From assembly GCA_963833835.1 (NCBI GenBank), contig CAWHZI010000006.1:280815-344814 (forward strand): DNA of 64,000 bases, read 5' to 3'. Made by a program: the position numbers and the translations under genes. The notes below the pieces were generated by a model. The model made no database searches, had not been told where the DNA came from, and worked only from the letters and a program-made list of their open reading frames with translations. This DNA is from Bog-532 sp963833835 (lineage in GTDB: Bacteria; Actinomycetota; Actinomycetes; Streptosporangiales; Streptosporangiaceae). The stretch's first letter is position 1, and each line of letters starts with the position of its first letter. Of the stretch, positions 43,013 through 51,442 are shown piece after piece.

Positions 43013-43615
43013 TCCGTTTCGGTGACGGGCCGGTTACCCGGTCTAAACCTGGCGGCTCGCCCGGCTCGGTCCTGGCGGTCCGGTGCCTGCGACTGAAGCC
43101 GATATACCGTAGTGGCCGTCCGTGCCCGGCTTTCGACCCGCACGTCACCTTTTCGTAAGATTACCCTGTGGGGTTGATGTGCTACTTTGCGTTTAAAAAA
43201 CGGTCATACCTAGATAACTCAGAAGTTTATTAAAAACATTTATTCTCTTTAATAGACCCGCTGGGCGGTATGGGTCGCACCGCCGTGATTCGTTCGTAAT
43301 AGCCGCGAGTTACTTAAATGGTCACGTTGCCGCAGGTCAGACGCATAAGAATGGGTCATAACGCCGAAAGAATCAACGGTATGTGATCCATATCACGCTG
43401 CATTCAGTCGATGCCGGGCTCGAACATCGGGCACAGTGGGTGCTCGTCAGCGCCCTGCCCGTGGATGGGCCGCGATCGTGCGGCCGGCGCCCTGTCCCGC
43501 GCCACGTCCCCCGGCTACCGCTCGCCGCTCCGTCAGGAGGCGCCGGGTGGTCCTGGGCCAAGCATGTCGCGCACCGTGCCGGTCACGGCCGCGCGCGATT
43601 GAGCGAAGGGTTACC
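43013..43615. other. Long intergenic region with AT-rich block and leader
   Basis: About 600 bases. 43170-43260 is strikingly AT-rich. A CRP-like site is at 43382-43397. 43400-43615 is GC-rich and may be a structured 5' leader. No protein gene is supported. Confidence 0.5.
43382..43397. promoter_or_regulatory. CRP/FNR-type site
   Basis: TGTGATCCATATCACG matches the TGTGA-N6-TCACA consensus at nine of ten fixed positions. It lies about 220 bases upstream of the second cell-wall hydrolase. In mycobacteria, CRP (Rv3676) controls the wall hydrolase gene rpfA through a site of this type, so the position makes sense. Confidence 0.55.
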
Positions 43616-44466
43616 TTGTCGCGGGACCGGCGGATCATCACCCGGAAACGAAACAAGCTCACCATCGTCGCCGTGGCTGGCGCGCTCAGCGTCGCCACTG
43701 CGGCCACGGCCGCGGCGGCCGTCTGGCCCTCCGGCGCCCCGGCGGGAAGGGCCGGGACAGCGTTCGCCACCCTGAGCCAGACCGCTCACCGGCCGGCTGA
43801 CCAGCCGTCCGGGCACCGGTCGGCCGATGGCCAGCCCGCGCCGCAGACGGCAAGCCAATCCGCGACTGGGCACCAGGCCGTGCTGGCCGCACAGGCCCAG
43901 CAGCAGCCGGCGACGCACCGCGCGGTGGTGACCCAGCCGGCCAAGCGCCAGGCGGCCACCACGGCCGCCCCCCAGACTGCAGCCAGTCGGCCCAGTCGGC
44001 CCAGTCTCAGCAGTCGGCCCAGTCGGCCCAGTCGGCCCAGCGCCCGACTCAGCAGTCGCCCCAGTCGGCGACTCAGCAGGCCGCGGTCGCCTCGTCGACC
44101 CCGACGGCGGCAACGACCCCGGCCCCCTCGGCGACCCCGACGACCACCCCGGCGCCGGCCCCGTCCGGCTCCCCGCAGGCCATCGCGCAGTCCATGCTGA
44201 AGTCGTTCGGCTGGTCACCGGGCCAGTTCTCCTGCCTGAAGCCGCTGTGGCAGCACGAGAGTAGCTGGAGCGTGTCCGCGTCCAACTCGTCCACCGGGGC
44301 CTACGGCATCCCGCAGGCGGTGCCCGGTTCGAAGATGGCCAGCGCGGGGCCGGACTGGAAGACGAACCCGTCGACCCAGATCAAGTGGGGCCTGGGCTAC
44401 ATCAAGGGCACCTATGGGTCACCGTGTGCCGCCTGGAGCCACGAGCAGGCCGACGGCTGGTACTGA
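43616..44466 (+). pseudogene. Secreted lysozyme/transglycosylase-like protein (paralogue 2), frameshifted in linker
   Basis: TTG 43616 with GAAGGG upstream starts a signal-peptide protein (KLTIVAVAGALSVATAATAAAA) and a Gln/Ala/Thr linker. Near 43980 the frame breaks at GCAGCCAGTCGG. One more C would continue into the frame that reads Gln-Ser-Ala repeats and then the SLT-like domain (FGWSPGQFSCLKPLWQHESSW, TGAYGIPQAVPGSKMASAG, YIKGTYGSPCAAW) to 44466. The break sits in 9-base CAGTCGGCC repeats. The domain is about 60% identical by eye to paralogue 1. Real mutation, phase switch or sequencing error. Confidence 0.78.
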
Positions 44467-44471
44467 CCGGC

Positions 44472-46550
44472 CTACGGCACCGACCGGAAGGTGCGTATTT
44501 CCCCGGTGAACGTGGCCAGGTTGCCGTTGAACGCCGCGTTCGGTGAGGACATGTACAGCGTGAACGACTGCGGACCAGCCGAGGTCCGGGTGACGTACAT
44601 CAGGTCCAGCGCCCGGATCCGGCCCAGGGTCGAGTCCTGCCAGGTGAAGCTCCAGGCGGCACCGGCCGAGTTCCGGATGTTCACCGCCCGGATGCTCTGG
44701 TCCTGGTAGCCGGGGAACTTGCCCTGCCGCTGGGTCAGGATGGCCAGGTACCGCGCCTCGGCCAGTATCGAGGACTTGGTGTGCGGGGTCAGGTCGACCT
44801 GCAGGAACGTGTCGTTACCGGGTGCCTCGAACAGCACCCCGTCCCCCTTGGGGTAGGCGTTCCAGCCGTCCGGGATGGCCAGCTTGAAGCCGGCGTTCGT
44901 GCCCAAGGTCTTGGCCGACGCGGTGTACCACTGCCACCCGGCGGGCAGCGCGGTGCTGGCCACCCCGGCCGCTGCGGCCGTCGGCGTCCGCCCCGGGGAG
45001 GCCGAACTGGAGGGGCTGGAGGCGCGCGGGCTGGTCGGCTTGGCCTGCCGGTGTGCGCGCAGCAGGAGCAGGCAGCCTGCCGCGGCGATCAGCACCACCA
45101 CGACGCCGGCCGCGATCAGCAGGGTCCGACGCCGGTTCCGGCCCCCGGCCGCTCCGGGCGGGCCCATCGACCCGGTCAGGCCAGCCTGGTCGACCTCGGT
45201 CGTGCCGGGCCTCGGCGGGACCGCGGCCGTCTTCCCGGGTGTCGCCGTCGCGGGCGGCGCGGTGGCCCAGGCCGCTGCCTTCGGCGGCGGCGGCGCGGCC
45301 CAGCCCCCGCGACTGGACGCCGCCCTGGGCGCCGGCGCCCCCGGTGCCGCCGTGACGGCCCCGGCCCCGGCCCCGGCCCCGTCCACGGCCGTGCTGTCCT
45401 CCCGCGCCGGCAGGTCCACCGACGTCCCGGCAACCACCCCAGCCCCGGCCGCCTCCAGGACACTGGCATCCTCGTCGGCCACAACGGCCCCAGCGCTCCC
45501 GTCGGCACCAGGAGCCCCAGCACCGACAGCAGAGCCGTTCGCGACGGCCACAGCAGAAACCTGCGCCGCACCGGCCGCGCCTCCACCCCCGGCCGCCCCG
45601 AAGGCCCCGGCAATCCCGGGCGACGCCATCCCGTCCCCGGCGGATCCGGACCGGGACTGCCGCGGCAGCACCGGCGCGTAGGACGTCGGGGTGTACCCGC
45701 CCGCGCTCATCGACCCGTCGGGCAGCGGCCCGATCGCGCCCAGCATCCGGGCCGCCGTGGCCGCGTCCGGGCGCCCGGCCGGGTTGCGGCGCAACAAGCC
45801 GTCGATCACCGCGCCCAGACCGGCCGCGATCGGAGCCGTCGGCGGGTCGGTGTTGATGATGGCCGACATCGTGGTGATCGCGCCGCCGGCCCGGTCGAAC
45901 GGCCCGTGGCCTTCCACCGCCGCGTACAGCGTCGCCCCCAGCGACCACAGGTCGGACGCGGGCGTGGCCACGTTGCCCTGGATCCGTTCCGGTGCGGTGA
46001 ACCCGGGGGAGCCCATGACCATCCCGGTCTGGGTCAGCCGCGGGTCACCCTGGAAGGTGGCGATGCCGAAGTCGGTGAGCACGGCCCGGCCGTTCTCGGT
46101 CAGCATCACGTTGCTCGGCTTGACGTCCCGGTGCAGCACGCCGGCCGCGTGCGCGGTGGCCAGCGCGGCCAGCAGCTGGCGCCCGGCGTCGGCCGCACGC
46201 GGCGGCGACAGCGGGCCGTCCTGGGCGATGATCTGGTCCAGCGAGCGGGCGTGCACCAGCTCCATGACGATCCACGGGCAGCCGTCTTCTTCGGCCACGT
46301 CGAACACCGTGACCAGGCCCGGATGGCTCAGCCGGGCGGCGGTCCGCGCCTCACGGTGGGTCCGCTGGTATGCCTTGGCCCGCTCTTCTTCCGGCAGGCT
46401 TTCGCTGATGCGAAGCTCTTTGACCGCGACCTCGCGGTCCAGGACCTCGTCCCAGCCGCACCACACCGTGCCCATCGCACCCCGTCCGATGGGCTCCTTC
46501 AGGCGGTAGCGCCCCGCTATGACGCGCCCCGTGCCCGCCATAGCGTGCAT
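44472..46550 (-). CDS. Transmembrane serine/threonine protein kinase
   Basis: About 692 residues from ATG 46550 (other possible starts at 46541 and TTG 46607). The N-terminal Hanks-type kinase has IGRGAMGTVW, VAVKEL, VLHRDVKPSNVML, LTDFGIA and GSPGFTAPE. A long Ala/Gly/Pro linker follows, then one helix (TLLIAAGVVVVLIAAAGCLLLL) and an extracytoplasmic domain (PAGWQWYTASAKT to the end) without PASTA repeats. It is convergent with the cell-wall hydrolase, only 5 bases between the stops. The kinase probably senses an envelope signal. Confidence 0.92.
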   Translation of the reverse strand: MHAMAGTGRVIAGRYRLKEPIGRGAMGTVWCGWDEVLDREVAVKELRISESLPEEERAKAYQRTHREARTAARLSHPGLVTVFDVAEEDGCPWIVMELVHARSLDQIIAQDGPLSPPRAADAGRQLLAALATAHAAGVLHRDVKPSNVMLTENGRAVLTDFGIATFQGDPRLTQTGMVMGSPGFTAPERIQGNVATPASDLWSLGATLYAAVEGHGPFDRAGGAITTMSAIINTDPPTAPIAAGLGAVIDGLLRRNPAGRPDAATAARMLGAIGPLPDGSMSAGGYTPTSYAPVLPRQSRSGSAGDGMASPGIAGAFGAAGGGGAAGAAQVSAVAVANGSAVGAGAPGADGSAGAVVADEDASVLEAAGAGVVAGTSVDLPAREDSTAVDGAGAGAGAVTAAPGAPAPRAASSRGGWAAPPPPKAAAWATAPPATATPGKTAAVPPRPGTTEVDQAGLTGSMGPPGAAGGRNRRRTLLIAAGVVVVLIAAAGCLLLLRAHRQAKPTSPRASSPSSSASPGRTPTAAAAGVASTALPAGWQWYTASAKTLGTNAGFKLAIPDGWNAYPKGDGVLFEAPGNDTFLQVDLTPHTKSSILAEARYLAILTQRQGKFPGYQDQSIRAVNIRNSAGAAWSFTWQDSTLGRIRALDLMYVTRTSAGPQSFTLYMSSPNAAFNGNLATFTGEIRTFRSVP

Positions 46551-46671
46551 AGCGGGACCATACACGGGATCGGCGCTTAGATCCCTTGGTTGCCGGTGAG
46601 AGTTCAATGGGAATTAGGTGACCAGCGGGATGCCTGTTACCTGGGTGCGCCAACCCCCGCGGGGGCCGTCA

Positions 46672-46752
46672 GACGAGCCGTCACCCCGTCCCCAAGCGGG
46701 CCGTCACGCCGACCCAAGCGGGCCGTCAGCCGGCCCCCAAACGGGCCGTTTA
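46672..46752. repeat. Short tandem-like repeats between kinase and fumarase genes
   Basis: AAGCGGGCCGTCA occurs at 46694-46706 and 46716-46728. Diverged copies lie at 46672-46684 (GACGAGCCGTCAC) and 46739-46752 (AAACGGGCCGTTTA), spaced about 22 bases apart. The last copy overlaps the fumarase stop. Function is unknown; the region lies just downstream of the fumarase gene and could affect termination. Confidence 0.5.
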
Positions 46753-48399
46753 CTCCGGCGGGCGGCGGCCGATGCTCAGCGCGGGGCCGGCCGGGTCAGC
46801 GAAGAAATCGTTGCCCTTGTCGTCCACGATGATGAAGGCCGGGAAGTCCTGCACCTCGATCTTCCACACCGCCTCCATGCCGAGCTCGGGGTACTCCAGC
46901 ACCTCGACGTGGGTGATGCAGTCCTGGGCCAGCCGGGCCGCGGCCCCGCCGATCGAGCCCAGGTAGAAGCCGCCGTGCTGGCGGCAGGCCTCGGTCACCG
47001 CGGCCGACCGGTTGCCCTTGGCCAGCATGATGAACGATCCGCCCGCGGCCTGGAACTTGTCCACGTAGGAGTCCATCCGGCCCGCCGTGGTCGGCCCGAA
47101 CGAACCCGAGGCGTAGCCGTCCGGCGTCTTGGCCGGGCCGGCGTAGTACACCGCGTGGTCACGCAGGTAGCCGGGCATCGGCTCACCCGCGTCCAGCCGC
47201 TCGGCGATCTTGGCGTGGGCGATGTCCCTGGCCACCACCAGCGGCCCGGACAACGACAGCCGGGTCCGGATCGGGTACCTGGTCAGCTCGGCCCGGATCT
47301 CGTCCATCGGCCGGTTCAGGTCGATCCGCACCACGTCCGCCGCCGCATCGGCCTCGGTCGGGTCGGGCAGGTACTGGGCCGGGTCGGTCTCCAGCTGCTC
47401 CAGGAACACGCCCTCCGGGGTGATCTTGCCCAGGGCCTGCCGGTCGGCGGAGCAGGACACCGCGATGGCGATGGGCAGCGAGGCGCCGTGCCGCGGCAGC
47501 CGGATGACCCGGGCGTCGTGGCAGAAGTACTTGCCGCCGAACTGGGCCCCGATGCCGATCCGGCGGGTCAGCTCCAGCACCTGCTGCTCGAGCTCGAGGT
47601 CGCGGAAGCCGTGCCCCAGCACCGAGCCTTCCTTGGGCAGGCTGTCCAGGTACCGGGCCGAGGCGTACTTCGCCGTCTTCAGGGCGAACTCGGCGCTGGT
47701 GCCGCCGATCACGATGGCCAGGTGGTACGGCGGGCAGGCGGCCGTGCCCAGCGAGCGGATCTTCTCCTCCAGGAACTCCAGCAGCCGGTCCGGGTTCAGC
47801 ACCGCCTTGGTCTGCTGGTACAGGAACGACTTGTTGGCCGAGCCGCCGCCCTTGGCCATGAACAGGAACTTGTAGGCGTTGCCGTCGGTGGCGTACAGCT
47901 CGATCTGCGCGGGCAGGTTGCTGCCGGTGTTCTTCTCCTCCCACATGGTCAGCGGGGCCATCTGGGAGTAACGCAGGTTCAGCGTGGTGTAGGCGTCGTA
48001 CACCCCGCGCGCGATGTGCTCCTCATCGCCGCCCGGGGTCAGCACGTGCTGGCCGCGCTTGCCCATGACGATCGCGGTCCCGGTGTCCTGGCACATCGGC
48101 AGCACCCCGCCCGCCGCCACGCATGCGTTCTTCAGCAGGTCGCGCGCCACGTAACGGTCGTTCGGGCTAGCCTCGGGATCATCAAGGATGGAACGGAGCT
48201 GGCTCAGGTGGCCCGGCCGCAGCAGGTGCGCGATGTCGTGCATCGCGGTGCTGGTCAGCAGGGTCAGAGCCTGCGGCTCGACCTCCGTGAACGTGGTGCC
48301 GAACGCCTCCCGGGTGCGGACGCCTTCCGTGCTCAGCAGTCGGTAGGGGGTGTCGTCGTCACCGAGGGGCAGCAGGTCCGAGTAACCGAATTCGGGCAT
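46750..48399 (-). CDS. Class I fumarate hydratase (fumarase A/B type)
   Basis: A 549-residue iron-sulphur fumarase interconverting fumarate and malate in the TCA cycle. Features: the N-terminal catalytic half with PMCQDTGTAIVMGKRG (Cys103), TAACPPYHLAIVIGG and SCSADRQ supplying the cluster cysteines, then the C-terminal domain with SFGPTTAGRMDSYVDKF and GSIGGAAA. Length and order match one-subunit class I enzymes. Oxygen-sensitive cluster expected. Monocistronic. Confidence 0.95.
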   Translation of the reverse strand: MPEFGYSDLLPLGDDDTPYRLLSTEGVRTREAFGTTFTEVEPQALTLLTSTAMHDIAHLLRPGHLSQLRSILDDPEASPNDRYVARDLLKNACVAAGGVLPMCQDTGTAIVMGKRGQHVLTPGGDEEHIARGVYDAYTTLNLRYSQMAPLTMWEEKNTGSNLPAQIELYATDGNAYKFLFMAKGGGSANKSFLYQQTKAVLNPDRLLEFLEEKIRSLGTAACPPYHLAIVIGGTSAEFALKTAKYASARYLDSLPKEGSVLGHGFRDLELEQQVLELTRRIGIGAQFGGKYFCHDARVIRLPRHGASLPIAIAVSCSADRQALGKITPEGVFLEQLETDPAQYLPDPTEADAAADVVRIDLNRPMDEIRAELTRYPIRTRLSLSGPLVVARDIAHAKIAERLDAGEPMPGYLRDHAVYYAGPAKTPDGYASGSFGPTTAGRMDSYVDKFQAAGGSFIMLAKGNRSAAVTEACRQHGGFYLGSIGGAAARLAQDCITHVEVLEYPELGMEAVWKIEVQDFPAFIIVDDKGNDFFADPAGPALSIGRRPPE

Positions 48400-48639
48400 G
48401 GGTGCAGGATCCTCACCAGTTGATCGTCGTCACGCAACAGTTTAGGCCGCTGGTTAGGCCGCTGGTGAGGGCCGCGGGCCGGTCACAATAGCGGACTAAT
48501 CGCACGCTTGTTCGCTCGCGGAGGGCCGGCATCTCGTTAAGATTTGCCGCGCGGCAAACGTTGGCCATGGTTGTTTAAGCACTGCTGGTTACGCACGGTT
48601 GATTGAGCGCCATCGGCACGGGGAGCGGAGGACCCAGGA
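48400..48639. other. Intergenic region upstream of stressosome operon
   Basis: 240 bases between divergent fumarase and rsbR-S genes. It should contain both promoters. GGAGG at 48626-48630 is the ribosome site of the stressosome gene. No further elements are clear. Confidence 0.4.
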
Positions 48640-49872
48640 GTGAGTACGGTAGAAGCGGCCGCCGGGGCGGCGCAGACGCTGTCGGCCCGGCGCGAGGAGA
48701 TCGCGCGCGATTGGGCCGGCCTGCCCTTGTTCACCACGGTCTACGGGGGCCAGCAGGACGAGGCGTTCGCGGCGGCCATCCGGCTGGTCGAGGCCATGGT
48801 CGAGCTGGCCGGATCCGGGCGGGCCGACGACGTCCAGGCGCCCAGCTTCGCCATGGTCCGGGACGTGCTGTCCCGCATCACGTCGGACCGGCTGCGGTCC
48901 GGCGGTGACCTGCAGCAGGTCATGGACGAGATCGGGCAGCTCTGGATCCCGCTGACCGAGATGTTCGACAGCCACCCGGGGGCCGCCACGGTGCCGGCCG
49001 AGCTGCTGGCGGTGACCGAGCTGATCGGTTCGCTGCGGGTGGCCGCGGTGGTCGTGCTGCTCAGCGAGAGTGACGAAGTGGTGGCCCGGCAGCGGCAGGA
49101 GCTGATGGAGATCTCCACTCCGGTCATCCGGCTGTGGGAGGGCATCGTCGCGGTCCCCCTGATCGGGACGCTGGACAGCATCCGCAGCCAGGTGGTGATG
49201 GAGAGCCTGCTGAACGGCATCGTGGACGAGCAGGCCGCGGTGGCGATCCTGGACATCACCGGGGTGCCCATGGTGGACACCCTGGTCGCGCAGCACCTGA
49301 TGAAGACGGCGATGGCGGTCCAGCTGATGGGGGCCGAGTGCGTGATCAGCGGCATCCGCCCGCAGATCGCGCAGACGATCGTGCACCTGGGGATCGATCT
49401 GCGGGAGATCACCACCCGGGCCACCCTGTCCGACGCGCTGAAGTACGGGCTGGCCCGGACCGGCGTGACGCTGGGGCCGGCGGCTGACGTGGACCGCATC
49501 CCCATCCTCCGGCTGGGTTCCGTCCTGATCGTCAGCGTTCAGGGCGACCTGGCCGATGCCGTGGCCGTGGCACTGCGCCACGATGTGGGCGCCGCCGTGT
49601 CCTCCGGCGGAATCACCGGCGTCATTCTGGATGTGTCCGGGGTGGCGATCGTCGACTCCTACCTGGGCCGGGTCCTGACCGAGATCGCGGCCGACTGCTC
49701 ACTGCTGGGCGCGAGCACGGTCGTGGCGGGTATCAAACCGGCGGTGGCCATTACCCTGGTGGAGATGGGACTTCGGCTGGACGGTGCGCGCACCGCCCGG
49801 TCCCTGGAGGCGGCCGTGGCCATGCTCGGCGCGGACGTCGCCCCCACCGCGATCCTCGGGAGCGGGCCATGA
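48640..49872 (+). CDS. Fused stressosome protein RsbR-RsbS
   Basis: A 410-residue protein from GTG 48640. Residues 1-155 form an N-terminal sensory RsbR-like helical domain. Residues about 159-275 are an RsbR STAS domain, with the phosphorylatable threonines of RsbR at Thr207 (DITGVP) and Thr262 (TRATLSDAL). Residues about 286-398 are a second STAS domain like RsbS, with Ser333 in DVSGVAIVDS. In other bacteria RsbR and RsbS are separate proteins building the stressosome, which holds RsbT until stress. Here they are one chain. Four-base overlap with rsbT. Confidence 0.88.
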   Translation: MSTVEAAAGAAQTLSARREEIARDWAGLPLFTTVYGGQQDEAFAAAIRLVEAMVELAGSGRADDVQAPSFAMVRDVLSRITSDRLRSGGDLQQVMDEIGQLWIPLTEMFDSHPGAATVPAELLAVTELIGSLRVAAVVVLLSESDEVVARQRQELMEISTPVIRLWEGIVAVPLIGTLDSIRSQVVMESLLNGIVDEQAAVAILDITGVPMVDTLVAQHLMKTAMAVQLMGAECVISGIRPQIAQTIVHLGIDLREITTRATLSDALKYGLARTGVTLGPAADVDRIPILRLGSVLIVSVQGDLADAVAVALRHDVGAAVSSGGITGVILDVSGVAIVDSYLGRVLTEIAADCSLLGASTVVAGIKPAVAITLVEMGLRLDGARTARSLEAAVAMLGADVAPTAILGSGP

Positions 49873-50324
49873 GCCTGAGCACCGCGCCGGCCGCGCTGCC
49901 GGTGCGCAGTGACGTGGACCTGATCGCTGTGCGCGAGGCCGCCCGGACCGCCGCCGCCGACGCTGGTTTCAGCCTGGTCAACCAGACCAAGCTGGTCACC
50001 GCGGTAAGCGAGCTGGCTCGCAACGCGGTGGTGCACGGTGGCGGGGGCGAGGTGCGCATCGACTCGGTGCAGCAGGGCTCGCTGCGCGGCGTCCGGCTGG
50101 TCGTGACCGACCAGGGCCCGGGCATCGAGGACATCGCGCAGGCCCTGACCGACGGGCACACCACCGGGCGCGGTCTCGGCCTCGGGCTGGGCGGGGCCAA
50201 GCGGCTGGTCAACAATGACTTCACCATTGAGTCGGCCCCGGGCCAGGGCACCACGGTCACCATCGCCATGTGGGCCACACCCGGCCTGACGCCGATCCAG
50301 GCCCGGTTGCCGGTCCGGTCATGA
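49869..50324 (+). CDS. rsbT: Serine/threonine kinase RsbT (anti-sigma-factor antagonist switch)
   Basis: A 151-residue GHKL ATPase-fold kinase: the N box ELARNAVVHGGGG (Glu48, Asn52), DQGPGIED (G1) and GRGLGLGLGGAKRL (G2). RsbT phosphorylates the STAS domains of RsbR and RsbS and is then freed to activate the RsbU phosphatase. It is coupled by ATGA overlaps to the fused rsbR-S and to the next gene, so the module is stoichiometrically produced. Confidence 0.92.
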   Translation: MSLSTAPAALPVRSDVDLIAVREAARTAAADAGFSLVNQTKLVTAVSELARNAVVHGGGGEVRIDSVQQGSLRGVRLVVTDQGPGIEDIAQALTDGHTTGRGLGLGLGGAKRLVNNDFTIESAPGQGTTVTIAMWATPGLTPIQARLPVRS

Positions 50325-51442
50325 CCACCGGCTTCGCCGTCACGGCGGGCTGGGATCTGCCGGTCGCGGACCCCAGCCACGTGCACGCCGCGGTGGCCAT
50401 GGCTGACGCCGCCGCCGCGCACGCCGGGCTGACCCCGGCTGATCGGGCCGGCTGCGCGCTGATCGCCACCGAGCTGGCCACCAACCTGGCCCGGCACGCC
50501 CGCGACGGCCAGCTCGTGGCCAGCGCGACCGAACCCGGCCCGGCGGCGTGGGTCCAGCTCGCCGCGCTGGACACCGGCCCGGGCATCCCCGACGTCGACG
50601 CGGCCATGGCCGACGGGTACTCGACCGCCAACTCACTCGGCGGCGGCCTGGGGGCCTGCCGCCGCGCGGCGGGTGTGTTCGACCTCTATACCGCCCCCGG
50701 CGCGGGCACGACCATCATCGCCCGCATCGGGCCCGGCAGCCCCACCACTCCCGCCGCGCACGTCCGGGTCGGCGGCATACTCTCCGCCCGGCCGGGGGAG
50801 CGGGAGAGCGGTGACGCCTGGGGCGTGCTGTGGCGCGCCGGTACGATCACCGTCGTGATCATGGACGGCCTCGGGCACGGCCCGGAAGCCGCCGAAGCGG
50901 CGGCCAATGGCTTGCACGAACTGGCCGTCCCCGCCGGTGCGGACGATCCGCCGGCCCTGCTCGGGCGGCTGGATCGCCGGCTTGCGGGCGGCCGGGGCGC
51001 GGTCGCCGCCGTGGCCCGCATGAGCTCGGACGAGTTCACCTTCAGCGGCATCGGCAACATCGGCGCCCGGCTGGGCCCCAACGGCGCTCCGGCCGGCCGG
51101 GCCGCCCATTCCGCCCGCACGCACGGGCTGGTTTCCAGCATGGGCACGCTCGGACTGGGCCAGCGGCTGCGGCCGCAGGCCTTCGTGGCGCCGTGGCGTG
51201 AGCACAGCCTTTTCACCGCGCACACCGACGGCGTCCGGCCGTCCTGGGACCTGTCCCGGTACCCCGGCGTAACCCGTCATGACCCGGCGGTCATGGCCGC
51301 GCTTATCTGGCGCGACGCCGCCACCCGCGGTGACGACGCCGCGGTCGTGGTCACCGCCGCCGTGACCCGGTCCCGCCCCGCCGACCGGGCCATGAACGAG
51401 CCCGCCGCCGCGTACCGGCCCGCCGCGGGGGGCCGGCCATGA
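50321..51442 (+). CDS. HATPase-SpoIIE phosphatase (RsbX-like stressosome phosphatase)
   Basis: A 373-residue protein. Residues 1-135 are an RsbT/RsbW-like ATPase fold (ELATNLARHARDG, DTGPGIPD). Residues about 145-345 are a PP2C/SpoIIE phosphatase with SGDAWGV, IMDGLGHGPEAAEAA and RGDDAAVVV, the manganese-binding aspartates being present. It most resembles RsbX-type enzymes that reset the stressosome by dephosphorylating RsbR/RsbS. It is sandwiched between rsbT and the RsbU-like gene with four-base overlaps. Confidence 0.88.
   Translation: MTTGFAVTAGWDLPVADPSHVHAAVAMADAAAAHAGLTPADRAGCALIATELATNLARHARDGQLVASATEPGPAAWVQLAALDTGPGIPDVDAAMADGYSTANSLGGGLGACRRAAGVFDLYTAPGAGTTIIARIGPGSPTTPAAHVRVGGILSARPGERESGDAWGVLWRAGTITVVIMDGLGHGPEAAEAAANGLHELAVPAGADDPPALLGRLDRRLAGGRGAVAAVARMSSDEFTFSGIGNIGARLGPNGAPAGRAAHSARTHGLVSSMGTLGLGQRLRPQAFVAPWREHSLFTAHTDGVRPSWDLSRYPGVTRHDPAVMAALIWRDAATRGDDAAVVVTAAVTRSRPADRAMNEPAAAYRPAAGGRP

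Noticed and set aside
42060..43615. ydaO-type (c-di-AMP) riboswitch in the leaders of the two cell-wall hydrolases
   Set aside because: Such riboswitches are common before these genes, but I could not find the conserved core in either leader. An Infernal search with RF00379 would decide.
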